Positions 1-8,811 of a DNA stretch of 64,000 nt are shown one piece after another. A program made the translations under genes and the position numbers. Origin of the DNA: Saprospirales bacterium GYS_P2D (GTDB lineage: Bacteria; Bacteroidota; Bacteroidia; Chitinophagales; Saprospiraceae); assembly GCA_009833045.1 (NCBI GenBank), contig WUUP01000002.1, forward strand, positions 434,001 through 498,000. Direction: 5' to 3'. The notes beneath the pieces were generated by a model. The model did no database searches and had not been told where the DNA came from. It saw only the letters and a list, made by a program, of their open reading frames with translations. Position 1 is the first letter of the stretch, and each line of letters opens with the position of its first letter.

Positions 1-441
1 CCAGAGAGTTTGATCACCTTTGGGCTGACAGGTTTTGCTGGAGCGATGACGCTGGGGAGACTTTTTGGTGATCAGTTCAGAGTGCGATATGGCGATCAGC
101 GGGTGCTTTTTACTGGCGCTATCCTCTCGATCATCGGGATGCTCATCATCCTATCTAAGGTACATGTGTTTTTAGTGATACTGGGATTTGGCATAGTAGG
201 TCTGGGACTATCCAATATCGTCCCCATAGCCTATAGCCTGTCAGGTAGCCTACCCAACATCCCTGCTGGTACAGGCATCGCTATGGTTACGACTATCGGC
301 TACTCTGGCTTCATGCTGGGCCCACCACTGATAGGATTCATCGCAGACATATGGGATCTGAGAGTTGGGCTACTAATGATACTTATCTTATTCGTAGTTA
401 TGTTTGGGATTCTCTTGCGGCGGCAGTCACATCAGGTGTGA
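1..441 (+). CDS. MFS transporter, C-terminal part (5' end outside window)
   Basis: The reading frame is already open at base 1 and continues upstream, so this is the 3' part of a gene. The roughly 145 visible residues contain about four or five hydrophobic segments and end in a short basic tail (LLRRQSHQV), as in the last helices of 12-helix major facilitator permeases. The stretch TTIGYSGFMLGPPLIGFIAD resembles the helix 10-11 region of YbjJ/fucose-permease-like MFS proteins. A TTG at position 10 is in frame but is internal, not a start. The substrate cannot be told. The TGA stop lies inside a 14-bp sequence repeated at 969-982, which suggests the end of this gene once overlapped the convergent flavin-reductase gene. 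Confidence 0.8.
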   Translation, partial: PESLITFGLTGFAGAMTLGRLFGDQFRVRYGDQRVLFTGAILSIIGMLIILSKVHVFLVILGFGIVGLGLSNIVPIAYSLSGSLPNIPAGTGIAMVTTIGYSGFMLGPPLIGFIADIWDLRVGLLMILILFVVMFGILLRRQSHQV

Positions 442-443
442 TG
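430..443. repeat. 14-bp direct repeat, left copy
   Basis: CATCAGGTGTGATG occurs here and, identically, at 969-982. The two copies bracket one AT-rich gene. The sequence is itself an imperfect palindrome (CATCA / TGATG arms). This copy covers the stop codon of the MFS gene; the other covers the 3' end of the flavin-reductase-like gene on the opposite strand. It looks like a target-site duplication or recombination core; the mechanism is inferred. Confidence 0.85.
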
Positions 444-504
444 AGATATAAAAATAGTATTTTGTACTTAGACTTAAAGATCATTATTCATTCTAACAGG
501 ATAA

Positions 505-966
505 ATGAACAAATACGATTATCTACCAGCTCTGATTGGTGTCTTGACCATTTCTTTTTGCTGTTGCAAAACCAAACAGCACTCATATCCGTGCTATGAT
601 GCAAATAGCAAAGTTGCATTAGTAGCTCAACCAATAAAAGAAGAAAGCTATGAGGGATACCTATTCAGCAAAGACCACAATTCTTTTATTCCGCTTAAAG
701 GAAAAAAAATCACCCCTTCAGAAGAAAATGTGAAATCTGCAGAAAATATACTTTCAATTTATCATGAATATGGCAAAGATTACAAGCGACAATATTTGGG
801 ATCAGTAAGTAATTCAAATGACACCATAATCACAATAAGATTGCTTAGAAATGCTAAATCGGAAGATTGCTTTAGCAGTGTGGCAGCAATTGGTCTTGGT
901 GAGTTCTATGAACAAAATCAAAGAGTGTATGACATCAATCTGGCCAAACAAACAATAACAGATTAA
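505..966 (+). CDS. Hypothetical small lipoprotein or secreted protein in an insertion
   Basis: This 153-residue protein starts with a hydrophobic segment followed by a cysteine cluster (ISFCCCKTKQ), so it is probably a lipoprotein. I recognise no family. The body is hydrophilic and lysine-rich and ends in a soluble tail without further membrane segments. Base composition is clearly more AT-rich than the flanking MFS and homogentisate genes. The TAA stop is followed after two bases by the right copy of a 14-bp direct repeat whose left copy lies at 430-443. The gene therefore seems to have arrived as a single-gene insertion between two convergent genes. The ATG at 505 is the first plausible start. 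No transposase or terminal inverted repeats are visible. Confidence 0.65.
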   Translation: MNKYDYLPALIGVLTISFCCCKTKQHSYPCYDANSKVALVAQPIKEESYEGYLFSKDHNSFIPLKGKKITPSEENVKSAENILSIYHEYGKDYKRQYLGSVSNSNDTIITIRLLRNAKSEDCFSSVAAIGLGEFYEQNQRVYDINLAKQTITD

Positions 967-968
967 CC

Positions 969-982
969 CATCAGGTGTGATG
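969..982. repeat. 14-bp direct repeat, right copy
   Basis: Identical to 430-443 (CATCAGGTGTGATG). On the minus strand it encodes the last residues and the TGA stop of the flavin-reductase-like gene. Removing 444-982 would leave the MFS and flavin-reductase genes overlapping at their 3' ends, which is a plausible ancestral arrangement. Confidence 0.85.
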
Positions 983-1849
983 CATCAACAGCCCCCAAGC
1001 ATCATCAATACGTAGCTCCCCTATCCATCGCTGAGCTAATCGGTGATAATCCTCGACCGAAGCCTCTCCTTTTGATAGCTCTTGATAGGCAGGATCGTCC
1101 TGCCATAGCAGATTAGTATAGGCAGGTATTTGCTCGACATTGGCTAATCTCGCCAACTCGTTTCCTGTCAACACCGCACTTTCTTTGATAAGCTTTGGCA
1201 GTTGATCAAAGCCAATACCCTTTTTGGCCAAAGGCTTTGGTATAGAGAATAGGCTGTCAGGAGTGCATCGAGTATACCACATACCGCCCATGCGTCCGAC
1301 GAGATCAAGCTTCACCGTATCAAGTCTTCCGTCTGTGAGATACTGCTCCTGGATATGCATGAGTACGACTCGAGCTATGACGAGATTGCCAGCACCAGGA
1401 CCATCTCCCAGAGGGATCACTTGATCCACCGTACACTCCATAGCGATAGGCGCCTCCCCTACTCTGGGAGGCTGTACTTTCTCACTGGGCACCTGAGTCA
1501 GTCCTGCTTTGACGAATTCATTTACACCCTTATTATAAGCTGTACTCGAGAGTGACATCTGCTCGACGATATCATGATTCACGATATTGATGACTACCTC
1601 ACCGACCTCGAGCACATTGTCATGAGTATGCTTCGTGCTACTATCTCGACCACTGCGAGCTGGCGAAAAAACCAGAATCGGAGGATTGGAGCTGAACACA
1701 TTGAAAAAGCTAAAAGGGCTCAGATTGACTTCTCCTGTAGCGCTAATCGTACTCGCAAAGCAGATCGGTCGTGGCGCTACTGCTGATAGTAGGTAGTGAT
1801 GTAGCACTGGCTGAGACACAGTGGCAGGATCTATAGTTTTGATCGACAT
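971..1849 (-). CDS. Flavin reductase-like domain protein of the homogentisate operon
   Basis: The 292-residue protein opens with the features of the flavin reductase-like, FMN-binding split-barrel family: SAVAPRPICFASTIS and NLSPFSFFNVFSSNPPILVF near residues 23-65. The residues beyond about 200 form an extra tail. It is last in the minus-strand run hpd, DUF4286, hmgA, fahA and starts 6 bp after fahA, so it is probably co-transcribed. FMN binding is expected from the family. Its role in tyrosine degradation is inferred from position only; similar genes often sit next to fahA in Bacteroidota. Its 3' end coincides with the 14-bp repeat that marks an insertion downstream. Confidence 0.8.
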   Translation of the reverse strand: MSIKTIDPATVSQPVLHHYLLSAVAPRPICFASTISATGEVNLSPFSFFNVFSSNPPILVFSPARSGRDSSTKHTHDNVLEVGEVVINIVNHDIVEQMSLSSTAYNKGVNEFVKAGLTQVPSEKVQPPRVGEAPIAMECTVDQVIPLGDGPGAGNLVIARVVLMHIQEQYLTDGRLDTVKLDLVGRMGGMWYTRCTPDSLFSIPKPLAKKGIGFDQLPKLIKESAVLTGNELARLANVEQIPAYTNLLWQDDPAYQELSKGEASVEDYHRLAQRWIGELRIDDAWGLLMHHT

Positions 1850-1855
1850 ATCTAC

Positions 1856-3076
1856 TTATTTAGCTGGTAGTATTTTAGCACTCACTTCACCGAATCCTAC
1901 TCGTACATCTCCTCGCTGAGCGGCACCTCGCATGGTCACAGTATCTCCATCCTCGATAAATACTCGAATCTGCCCATCAGCCAATGGCACTGGCTGAGAT
2001 CCTGCCCAAGACAGCTCGAGCATAGAGCCGTATGAATCTTTTGACTGTCCAGAGATAGTACCTGAGGCCATCATATCACCTACTTTCACATTGCACCCAC
2101 CGATGGTATGATGAGCGAGCTGCTGAGCCATGTTCCAGTACATATACTTATAGTTGGATCGGCAGATGGTAGACGGCGATGAGCCATCAGGAGTGATGTC
2201 TACCTCGAGGGCGATATCATAGTTGTGCTGTCCACTGTACTGTAGATATGGCAATACCTTTGGCGACTGCTCAGGGCCATCCACTTTGAATGGAGCTAAG
2301 GCGTCCATCGTGACTATCCATGGTGATATCGACGAAGCAAAACTTTTAGCTAAGAATGGCCCTAATGGCACATACTCCCACTTCTGGATATCTCTCGCTG
2401 ACCAATCATTGAATAATACCATACCGAATATGTAATCCTCCGCCTGATCGGTACTGATAGACTCTCCGAGTGATGTATCCTGCCCTATCACAAAGGCCAT
2501 CTCCAGTTCAAAGTCCAATCTGGCAGAAGGTCTAAAGATCGGCACTTGAGCATCTTTGGGCATGACCTGTCCTTTTGGTCGATGGATATCTGTGCCACTG
2601 ACGATGATCGAGGAAGCACGACCATGATAGCCGACTGGTAGATGACGCCAGTTAGGCAGTAGCGCATTGTCCGGATCTCTGAACATCGTCCCGACATTAG
2701 TGGCATGCTCGATACTACTGTAGAAATCGGTGTAGTCTCCGACATGCACTGGCATATGCATCGTCACCTCTGCTCTCGGTAAGAATAGATTTTCTTTTCC
2801 CGCTAAGGGCGAACTATCATCCTGTAGCAATGACTGGATATCTGTTCTGACTTTGGAGGTCACCGTTTTGCCCAATCTGATAAAATCATTCAGCGTAGAC
2901 TGGCCCAATACAGATGTATCAAAATCAAAAACGCCCAACTCACTGAGGGCTAATAGATCTAAGACATAATCCCCTATCGCCACGCCTGCACGTGCAGAGC
3001 GATCAGCCGTAGAGAAGATGCCAAATGGAATATTGTGAATGCTAAAATCGCTGTCTGCAGCTATATCTATGATCAT
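1856..3076 (-). CDS. fahA: Fumarylacetoacetase
   Basis: This enzyme hydrolyses fumarylacetoacetate to fumarate and acetoacetate, the last step of tyrosine degradation. At 406 residues it has normal length. Diagnostic stretches are LPVGYHGRASSI near residue 147, DFELEMAFVIG near 188 with acidic metal ligands, and the loop WSARDIQKWEYVPLGPF near 228. It lies about 70 bp downstream of hmgA and 6 bp upstream of the flavin-reductase-like gene, in the same direction. A separate maleylacetoacetate isomerase was not found in the window; it may lie elsewhere or be dispensable. Confidence 0.96.
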   Translation of the reverse strand: MIIDIAADSDFSIHNIPFGIFSTADRSARAGVAIGDYVLDLLALSELGVFDFDTSVLGQSTLNDFIRLGKTVTSKVRTDIQSLLQDDSSPLAGKENLFLPRAEVTMHMPVHVGDYTDFYSSIEHATNVGTMFRDPDNALLPNWRHLPVGYHGRASSIIVSGTDIHRPKGQVMPKDAQVPIFRPSARLDFELEMAFVIGQDTSLGESISTDQAEDYIFGMVLFNDWSARDIQKWEYVPLGPFLAKSFASSISPWIVTMDALAPFKVDGPEQSPKVLPYLQYSGQHNYDIALEVDITPDGSSPSTICRSNYKYMYWNMAQQLAHHTIGGCNVKVGDMMASGTISGQSKDSYGSMLELSWAGSQPVPLADGQIRVFIEDGDTVTMRGAAQRGDVRVGFGEVSAKILPAK

Positions 3077-3149
3077 TATTTTTCTTTCGTTTTATCTAAT
3101 AAAAATGGTTGAGCCAGCATCTTAATGATGACCAGACTCCTCTTGCTCT

Positions 3150-4316
3150 CTACTTTTTCGGCTCCAGCCAAGACTGATAATAAGTACCATCATCGATCTT
3201 GAGTGCCTCCTCAGTGATCTGTAGCGTCTTGAAGGTATCTATCATCACCGCCAGCTCATGTGTTTCTTTCTTGCCGATACTCGCCTCATAGGTCCCTGGA
3301 TGGGGTCCATGCGGGATACCAGCCGGATGTAGCGAGATATATCCGGGACCGATGCCCGTACGACTCATGAAGTCTCCATCTACGTAGTAAAGCATCTCGT
3401 CAGAGTCAATGTTGGAATGATTGTATGGAGCGGGGATCGCCTTAGGATGGTAGTCATAGAGCCTCGGACAAAACGAGCAAATCACAAAAGCGCTGGTCTC
3501 AAAAGTCTGATGGACTGGAGGTGGCTGATGGACTCGCCCCGTTATTGGCTCAAAATTATGAATAGAAAATCCATATGGATAATTATAGCCATCCCAACCT
3601 ACGACATCAAAAGGATGTGAAGCATAGACTAATTCGTGAAGCATGCCTTGCTTTTTGATTTTCATGACATACTCACCTGTCTCGTCATGCGTCTCGAGCT
3701 GCTCTGGCAGCTTGTAGTCACGCTCACAGTAAGGCGAATGCTCCAGTAGCTGTCCAAACCAATTGCGATACCGCTTGGGTGTATAGATCGGATGAAAGGA
3801 CTCCGCATAGAGGATCCGATTGTCCTCCGTATCAAAATCAATCTGATAAATCACTCCTCGAGGTATGATCAGATAGTCCCCATACTCGAAAGGGATATTT
3901 CCCAAGAAAGTCCGCAGAGTGCCCGACCCTCTATGGATGAATAGCATCTCGTCTGCGTCTGCATTCTTATAGAAATAATCTCTGACCGAATGTCGAGGCG
4001 CAGCCACTCCGATATGCACATCATTATTGACCAGTAAGGTCTTGCGAGCATCGAGAAAGTCATCCTCGGGAGCCACATCAAAACTGATAAACTTCCTCGA
4101 GGTGATGTTTTTCTCGACAGCGATATGTGGTGACAGGTCGATCGCATCTCGTATCTCAGCGACCATCGTCGGGCGATGATGATGATACATCAGCGATGAC
4201 ATCCCATCAAATCCGATCGTCCCAAACAACTGCTCATAGTAGAGCGTCCCGTCGGGCTTATGAAACTGAGTATGGCGCTTAGGTGGAATCTCTCCGAGCT
4301 TGTGATAGATAGGCAT
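3150..4316 (-). CDS. hmgA: Homogentisate 1,2-dioxygenase
   Basis: Opens the aromatic ring of homogentisate with Fe(II) and O2 to give maleylacetoacetate. The 388-residue length matches the shorter bacterial form. The iron-site region is visible near residues 290-345: PYNHSNIDSDEMLYYV supplies a His and a Glu, and AGIPHGPHPG supplies the other His. An N-terminal cupin half contains RGSGTLRTFLGNIPFEYGDY. The start codon directly abuts the stop of the DUF4286 gene (4317), so the two are translationally close. It belongs to the hpd-to-fahA operon. Confidence 0.96.
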   Translation of the reverse strand: MPIYHKLGEIPPKRHTQFHKPDGTLYYEQLFGTIGFDGMSSLMYHHHRPTMVAEIRDAIDLSPHIAVEKNITSRKFISFDVAPEDDFLDARKTLLVNNDVHIGVAAPRHSVRDYFYKNADADEMLFIHRGSGTLRTFLGNIPFEYGDYLIIPRGVIYQIDFDTEDNRILYAESFHPIYTPKRYRNWFGQLLEHSPYCERDYKLPEQLETHDETGEYVMKIKKQGMLHELVYASHPFDVVGWDGYNYPYGFSIHNFEPITGRVHQPPPVHQTFETSAFVICSFCPRLYDYHPKAIPAPYNHSNIDSDEMLYYVDGDFMSRTGIGPGYISLHPAGIPHGPHPGTYEASIGKKETHELAVMIDTFKTLQITEEALKIDDGTYYQSWLEPKK

Positions 4317-4631
4317 CTACTTTGTTTTTTGACTGATTACTTGATATATCGATCTTTCAGAGTGAAACTTACCTGCGAATCGCTTGACAATATCCTGCTT
4401 GAGCGCTGCAGCGTATTCACGCTGATATCGATCTAAGTCATCCATAGTGTCAAAATAGTAGTCAGCTACAAAATGAGTCGACATAGGATCATCGCTCTGT
4501 AGCTGGCGCATCTCATACTGAGTGAAGCATCCTGTAGCGATCAGATCATCCAGATGATGCTCGATGAAAAATGATCGCCACAAGCTGACTATCTCATTAT
4601 TGACTCTACTTTTGACACTGTAGATATACAT
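4317..4631 (-). CDS. DUF4286 family small protein
   Basis: A 104-residue soluble protein without signal peptide. The pattern MYIYSVKSRVNNEI at the start and HFVADYYFDTMDDLDRYQ in the second half fit the DUF4286 (dimeric alpha-beta barrel-like) family common in Bacteroidota. It sits between hpd (18 bp upstream) and hmgA (0 bp gap), inside the tyrosine catabolic operon. No catalytic function is known to me for the family; the position suggests an accessory role or simple hitch-hiking. Confidence 0.75.
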   Translation of the reverse strand: MYIYSVKSRVNNEIVSLWRSFFIEHHLDDLIATGCFTQYEMRQLQSDDPMSTHFVADYYFDTMDDLDRYQREYAAALKQDIVKRFAGKFHSERSIYQVISQKTK

Positions 4632-4649
4632 AGAGTAAGATTTATGATA

Positions 4650-5783
4650 CTAAAGCGTACCTCTTAACTCTTGTTCACGCTCAATAGCTTCAAATAGGGC
4701 TTTGAAATTTCCTTTCCCAAAGGAATTAGCTCCTTTTCGCTGGATGATCTCAAAAAACATGGTCGGCCTCGGCTCCACAGGCTTAGTGAATATCTGAAGA
4801 AGATAGCCCTCATCGTCTCTATCTACGAGGATGCCCAGCTCCTTCAGTGGCTCCAGATCTTCGTCTATGTGCCCTACTCGCTCGATGAGAGTATCATAGT
4901 AGGTCGTCGGCACTCTGAGAAACTCTATGCCACGACTCTTTAGCGCTGTCACAGTCCCTATGATATCATCTGTAGCCACAGCCACATGCTGGATGCCCTC
5001 CCCCTCATAAAAGTCCAGATACTCCTCTACCTGCGACTTCTTCAGGCCTGCTGCTGGTTCGTTGATAGGAAACTTGATACGACCATTGCCATTACTCATC
5101 ACCTTGCTCATGAGGGCGGTGTACTCAGTCGAGATATCATTGTCATCAAAAGAAAGGATTTGTTTGAATCCCATGACCTTCTCATAAAACTCTACCCAGT
5201 AGTTCATCTTACCCAGCGCTACATTGCCCACCATGTGATCCACATATTTGAGTCCGATCGGCTCAGGATTGTAGTCAGGTGTCTCCCATTTCTCATAGCC
5301 TGGCATGAATACGCCGTCGTAGTCTTTACGCTCGACGAACATATGGATCGTCTCTCCGTAGGTGTAGATCCCAGATTTGACTACTCTGCCATGCTCATCT
5401 GTGAGCACTTGCGGCTCCATATAGCTCCGAGCTCCTCTCTCGATCGCCGTCTCGTAGGCAGCGGTAGCATCGTTGACCCATAGAGCGACTACCTTGACTC
5501 CGTCACCATGCTGATCGATATGACGTCCGATATCAGTGCCGCTTTTGAGCGGTGAGGTGAGGACGAGTCTGATTTTATCTTGGACGACTACATAGCTCTG
5601 TCGATCTGTCTCGCCAGTCTCGAGTCCGGCATACGCCAATGACTGAAAACCCATAGCGGACTTATAAAAATGAGCGGCCTGCTTACTATTGCTCACATAG
5701 AGCTCTATATAGTCAGTACCGTTGATCGGCATGAAGTCTCGAGTAGCCTCGAGCGTAGCGGTATCTTGTATATCAGTGATCAT
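4650..5783 (-). CDS. hpd: 4-hydroxyphenylpyruvate dioxygenase
   Basis: Converts 4-hydroxyphenylpyruvate to homogentisate using Fe(II) and O2. Two vicinal-oxygen-chelate domains are present. The iron ligands appear as DHMVGNVALGKMNYWVEFY (His), EGIQHVAVATDDI (His) and MFFEIIQRKG near the C-terminus (Glu). I place the start at 5783 (MITDIQD); an in-frame ATG at 5816 would add eleven residues without family support. It is the first gene of the minus-strand tyrosine operon and is transcribed divergently from an Lrp/AsnC regulator, with about 200 bp between the starts. Confidence 0.95.
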   Translation of the reverse strand: MITDIQDTATLEATRDFMPINGTDYIELYVSNSKQAAHFYKSAMGFQSLAYAGLETGETDRQSYVVVQDKIRLVLTSPLKSGTDIGRHIDQHGDGVKVVALWVNDATAAYETAIERGARSYMEPQVLTDEHGRVVKSGIYTYGETIHMFVERKDYDGVFMPGYEKWETPDYNPEPIGLKYVDHMVGNVALGKMNYWVEFYEKVMGFKQILSFDDNDISTEYTALMSKVMSNGNGRIKFPINEPAAGLKKSQVEEYLDFYEGEGIQHVAVATDDIIGTVTALKSRGIEFLRVPTTYYDTLIERVGHIDEDLEPLKELGILVDRDDEGYLLQIFTKPVEPRPTMFFEIIQRKGANSFGKGNFKALFEAIEREQELRGTL

Positions 5784-5983
5784 GATTGTTAGATTTTTGT
5801 TTTCACAGAATATCATCAGCAGGACACAGTTCCTACTTTATGCTTTTAAGATATAACATATCACCACCAGATACATTACTATAAGAACAGATACACAGAT
5901 TATTCCTAATTTCAGAATATTGTTATTTTCATGGTATCAATACACTACTTACGTAGAAAATAATTCAGCGAAAGCAAAGCTCT

Positions 5984-6448
5984 ATGAATAGCCTCGATAA
6001 AACCGATGTCCAAATCCTCAATATCCTACAGCACAATGCAAAGGTCACGATAAAAGAGATAGCTGGCCAACTGGGCCTATCCACGACTCCAATATTTGAA
6101 CGGATCAAGCGAATGGAGGCACAGGGAGTCATCTCCCAATATGTCGCTCTCATCGACGCTAAGAAAATAGGCAAAAAGCTAAGAGCATTCGTAGAGATAT
6201 CCATGATCGACCACTCCATGGAGGCCATCAATAAGTTCGTCGATGCGGTCGAGAAATTCTCGGAGGTCATAGAATGTCATCATGTGACAGGCGACTCCGA
6301 CTTTCTCATAGTAATCGTGACAGAAGACATTGAGAGCTATAATCATTTCGTCACCTACAAGCTATCCAAAGCACCAAACGTCGGCAAGGTCAGGACCTCA
6401 TTCTCACTATCTACTAAGAAGTATACCACTGCCATATTAGTGGAGTGA
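5984..6448 (+). CDS. Lrp/AsnC family transcriptional regulator
   Basis: A 154-residue protein with an N-terminal helix-turn-helix (residues about 4-60, including VTIKEIAGQLGLSTTPIFER) and a C-terminal RAM/AsnC ligand-binding domain containing the HHVTGDSDFLIVIV stretch. It is the standard length of Lrp-like regulators, which form octamers and respond to amino acids. It is divergent from hpd, so a role in controlling tyrosine catabolism in response to an aromatic amino acid is a reasonable inference. The short palindrome CTACttacGTAG around 5945-5957 lies in its promoter region and could belong to its operator. Confidence 0.92.
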   Translation: MNSLDKTDVQILNILQHNAKVTIKEIAGQLGLSTTPIFERIKRMEAQGVISQYVALIDAKKIGKKLRAFVEISMIDHSMEAINKFVDAVEKFSEVIECHHVTGDSDFLIVIVTEDIESYNHFVTYKLSKAPNVGKVRTSFSLSTKKYTTAILVE

Positions 6449-6650
6449 TTTGAGTGGGTCTTCTACCCTATACTCCAATGAATGAGGCTAAATGGGACAG
6501 CACGAAAGTGGGAGAACTGTAAGTGACTGAGTAAATCTACTTGTTTTTACTTTATCCTTTTTGATACCGTCTTTTTACTACCTATCTTTCGGGTGCATCA
6601 ATCCTGTAGAGGGATGAATAGTAGATCAAAAAGAAGGGATTTGATCTGAT

Positions 6651-6660
6651 ATAATCGAGT
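6651..6660. repeat. 10-bp direct repeat, left end of AT-rich islet
   Basis: ATAATCGAGT is repeated exactly at 10720-10729, just after the last gene of the islet. The overlapping GTTAGGC (6659-6665) fits the integron core consensus GTTRRRY. An 8-bp inverted repeat AGATCAAA/TTTGATCT lies just upstream at about 6622-6646. Confidence 0.6.
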
Positions 6661-6692
6661 TAGGCATCATAAATGAATCGAAAATAAACAAA

Positions 6693-8084
6693 ATGAAAAT
6701 TGTAGTAAAACTTTTAATTCTTTTATCCATACAGAATATCATGGTTGGACAAAGTGAAAATACAAACTTCGGTATTCAATTTAATGATACAATTGTGCTG
6801 CCTTCAAGTAATAGTTATATTACAGATCTAAAATTATATGAACTTTCGAATAAGGACTCTAAAAAATATTATAACTGCTTAACGGTTCCTGATAAAAGAA
6901 AATTGATTTGTGGACAACCAAAATTTATTAGTAAAAAGGATTCTCTACATGAGATCCTAATACCGCCGCTAAAGCCTAATAAATTTTATACTTTGAAAGT
7001 TACTTACACAGGTGATTACAACTTATATGGTCTATTTAGAAATCTTCACAAAGAAGGATTGCCAACGACTGGAGAAAAAGCTAAATGGATGGAAATAACA
7101 CGTTTCATTAGTAATATCCCATCGATAACAACACCAATTTTAAAAGTTCAACAATTTCATGAGCTTGAATCATTAAAAAAGAAAGTAAAAGATATTGATC
7201 TAAGTGATTTAACAAAAGTTGATACTTCTGCAATAATTAGTATCGTCACAAATTCAATCCCAAATCTGAAATTCAAACAGGATAAAATATCCGAACAACA
7301 ATATTTTGATTATCTCATTTGGCTTAAAAGTAAACAGAGTTTCAATGCTATAGACTTATCTGAAATCCAAATATATTTTGGAAAGGTTTACGATTATATC
7401 GGAATATATGAATTTTACTCAAATAGACTCAAACCATATTTTGAAAATGTTAGCTTCGATAACCCTACAAAACTTGTTGAATTTATAAAGACTCAAATAA
7501 CTCTTGAAAAACAAAGATTAATTGATCTTTACATTTCTGATTACCCGAATTATATTTTACCCAATTACCTTGCAGATGAATATTTTGATCAGATAATAAG
7601 TTATACAACGACTCAGTACACTACAACATATGCTAAGTCATTCGAAAGCTCCTATAAAAGAACTATTGTCCCAGATTTTGGATATACTGCATTCTTACCA
7701 ACTGAAAACGGATTAAAGGGTGGTAATTTCTTTATTGGTTTGAATATTTCATTGATGCCTGTAAATAAAGAAACGCCATTAAGTTTATCACAACTGAATG
7801 TGCTACAAAGATTATCTTTTCATACAGGAATAACTCTTTCCTCTTTATCCGAAGAGAACAAAAGACAAAATTTCTTTACTGATAGGTCCTTAATTCTTGG
7901 AGTAGGACTTAAAGTGTTTAACCAATCATCACGAGTCATCCTTGGTACAACTATTTTCAAAAAGAATAATCCTATTAATAGTCAAACATCAATTGCTATG
8001 CAACCTCATATAGGATTATCTATTGACTTAGAAATTAAAAAATGGATTGAATCGATAATATCTAAGCCTTCAAATATCCAATAA
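6693..8084 (+). CDS. Secreted or outer-membrane protein of unknown function in islet
   Basis: This 463-residue protein has an N-terminal signal peptide ending near MVGQSEN. The central part (about residues 140-320) is charged and predicted helical (HELESLKKKVKDIDL). The last about 150 residues alternate polar and hydrophobic residues with glycines (GGNFFIGLNISLM, LILGVGLKVFN, MQPHIGLSIDLEIKKW), like a small beta-barrel or beta-sheet outer-membrane domain. I recognise no family. One base separates its stop from the downstream lipoprotein gene, so they form an operon. Function unknown; it could be the envelope partner of the small cysteine peptide encoded third. Confidence 0.7.
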   Translation: MKIVVKLLILLSIQNIMVGQSENTNFGIQFNDTIVLPSSNSYITDLKLYELSNKDSKKYYNCLTVPDKRKLICGQPKFISKKDSLHEILIPPLKPNKFYTLKVTYTGDYNLYGLFRNLHKEGLPTTGEKAKWMEITRFISNIPSITTPILKVQQFHELESLKKKVKDIDLSDLTKVDTSAIISIVTNSIPNLKFKQDKISEQQYFDYLIWLKSKQSFNAIDLSEIQIYFGKVYDYIGIYEFYSNRLKPYFENVSFDNPTKLVEFIKTQITLEKQRLIDLYISDYPNYILPNYLADEYFDQIISYTTTQYTTTYAKSFESSYKRTIVPDFGYTAFLPTENGLKGGNFFIGLNISLMPVNKETPLSLSQLNVLQRLSFHTGITLSSLSEENKRQNFFTDRSLILGVGLKVFNQSSRVILGTTIFKKNNPINSQTSIAMQPHIGLSIDLEIKKWIESIISKPSNIQ

Positions 8085-8085
8085 T

Positions 8086-8808
8086 ATGAAACATTTACTT
8101 TTTATACTCACAATATTAGTTTTTTCATCATGTTATGACGAATCTGAATTTGGGCCAAGTAGGCTAAATGAAGTTTTGAAAATTAAAGTATCAAATGACT
8201 ATCAACTTGCAGATAATTTCAACACTGCAACTTTAAGAGCAGAGTTGCCATTTGATCTAAATACCGATACTGACAACATGGTAGAATTTATAATTTTAGG
8301 AACGAAACAAATTTCGGAAAAAAGAGACATCAGATTGATAACAGAAAATGGAAGTGACAAAAAGATATCTGAATTTGACATCATTTCCAATAAGGCTGAA
8401 TCAATTAAGTTAAGATGCAAATTAAATTTAAATGGCTCAGAAATTACACGAGACACAGTAGTCAATTTTATAAGATCATACCCTGAGAGCATTAGGATAA
8501 CAACTGATGCACTTACTATTAAGCCTGACTCAACATTTTCTGAAATTGAAATATCAACTAAAGGAATGAAATCAAAAGGTTTAGTGTCTCTCAAAACAGT
8601 AATTGAAACAAAAGCTTTGGATTCATTAGGGACGGAAATTGGAATCTTTACAAACTATCAAAATTCGACAGACTCACTCGGAATTATTACAAACAAATAT
8701 ACTCTTGGGCTATCTCCTTATCAGGGAGAGATAAGAATTATATCATACAGTATTGATAACGACGAGCAATCAACATCAGATACTCTTTCAATAATTTCAA
8801 AAATCTAA
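8086..8808 (+). CDS. Lipoprotein of unknown function in islet
   Basis: A 240-residue protein with a clear lipoprotein signal: MKHLLFILTILVFSSCYDES, acylated Cys at residue 16. The remainder is Ser/Thr/Asn-rich and beta-like, without recognised motifs, perhaps an immunoglobulin-like fold. It starts one base after the upstream secreted-protein gene and ends 3 bp before the small peptide gene, so three genes are probably translated from one message. It may act with the upstream envelope protein. No family recognised. Confidence 0.7.
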   Translation: MKHLLFILTILVFSSCYDESEFGPSRLNEVLKIKVSNDYQLADNFNTATLRAELPFDLNTDTDNMVEFIILGTKQISEKRDIRLITENGSDKKISEFDIISNKAESIKLRCKLNLNGSEITRDTVVNFIRSYPESIRITTDALTIKPDSTFSEIEISTKGMKSKGLVSLKTVIETKALDSLGTEIGIFTNYQNSTDSLGIITNKYTLGLSPYQGEIRIISYSIDNDEQSTSDTLSIISKI

Positions 8809-8811
8809 CAC

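Noticed and set aside
4986-5483. 165-residue plus-strand open frame opposite hpd
   Set aside because: It is the antisense shadow of the strongly supported hpd gene and has no family features.
6449-6650. Possible attI site or small gene between the AsnC regulator and the islet
   Set aside because: Only an 8-bp inverted repeat is visible; no integrase-binding sites, integrase gene or coding frame could be supported.
8202-8594. Minus-strand open frame opposite the islet lipoprotein gene
   Set aside because: The plus-strand gene has a clear lipobox and operon spacing; the opposite frame has neither.
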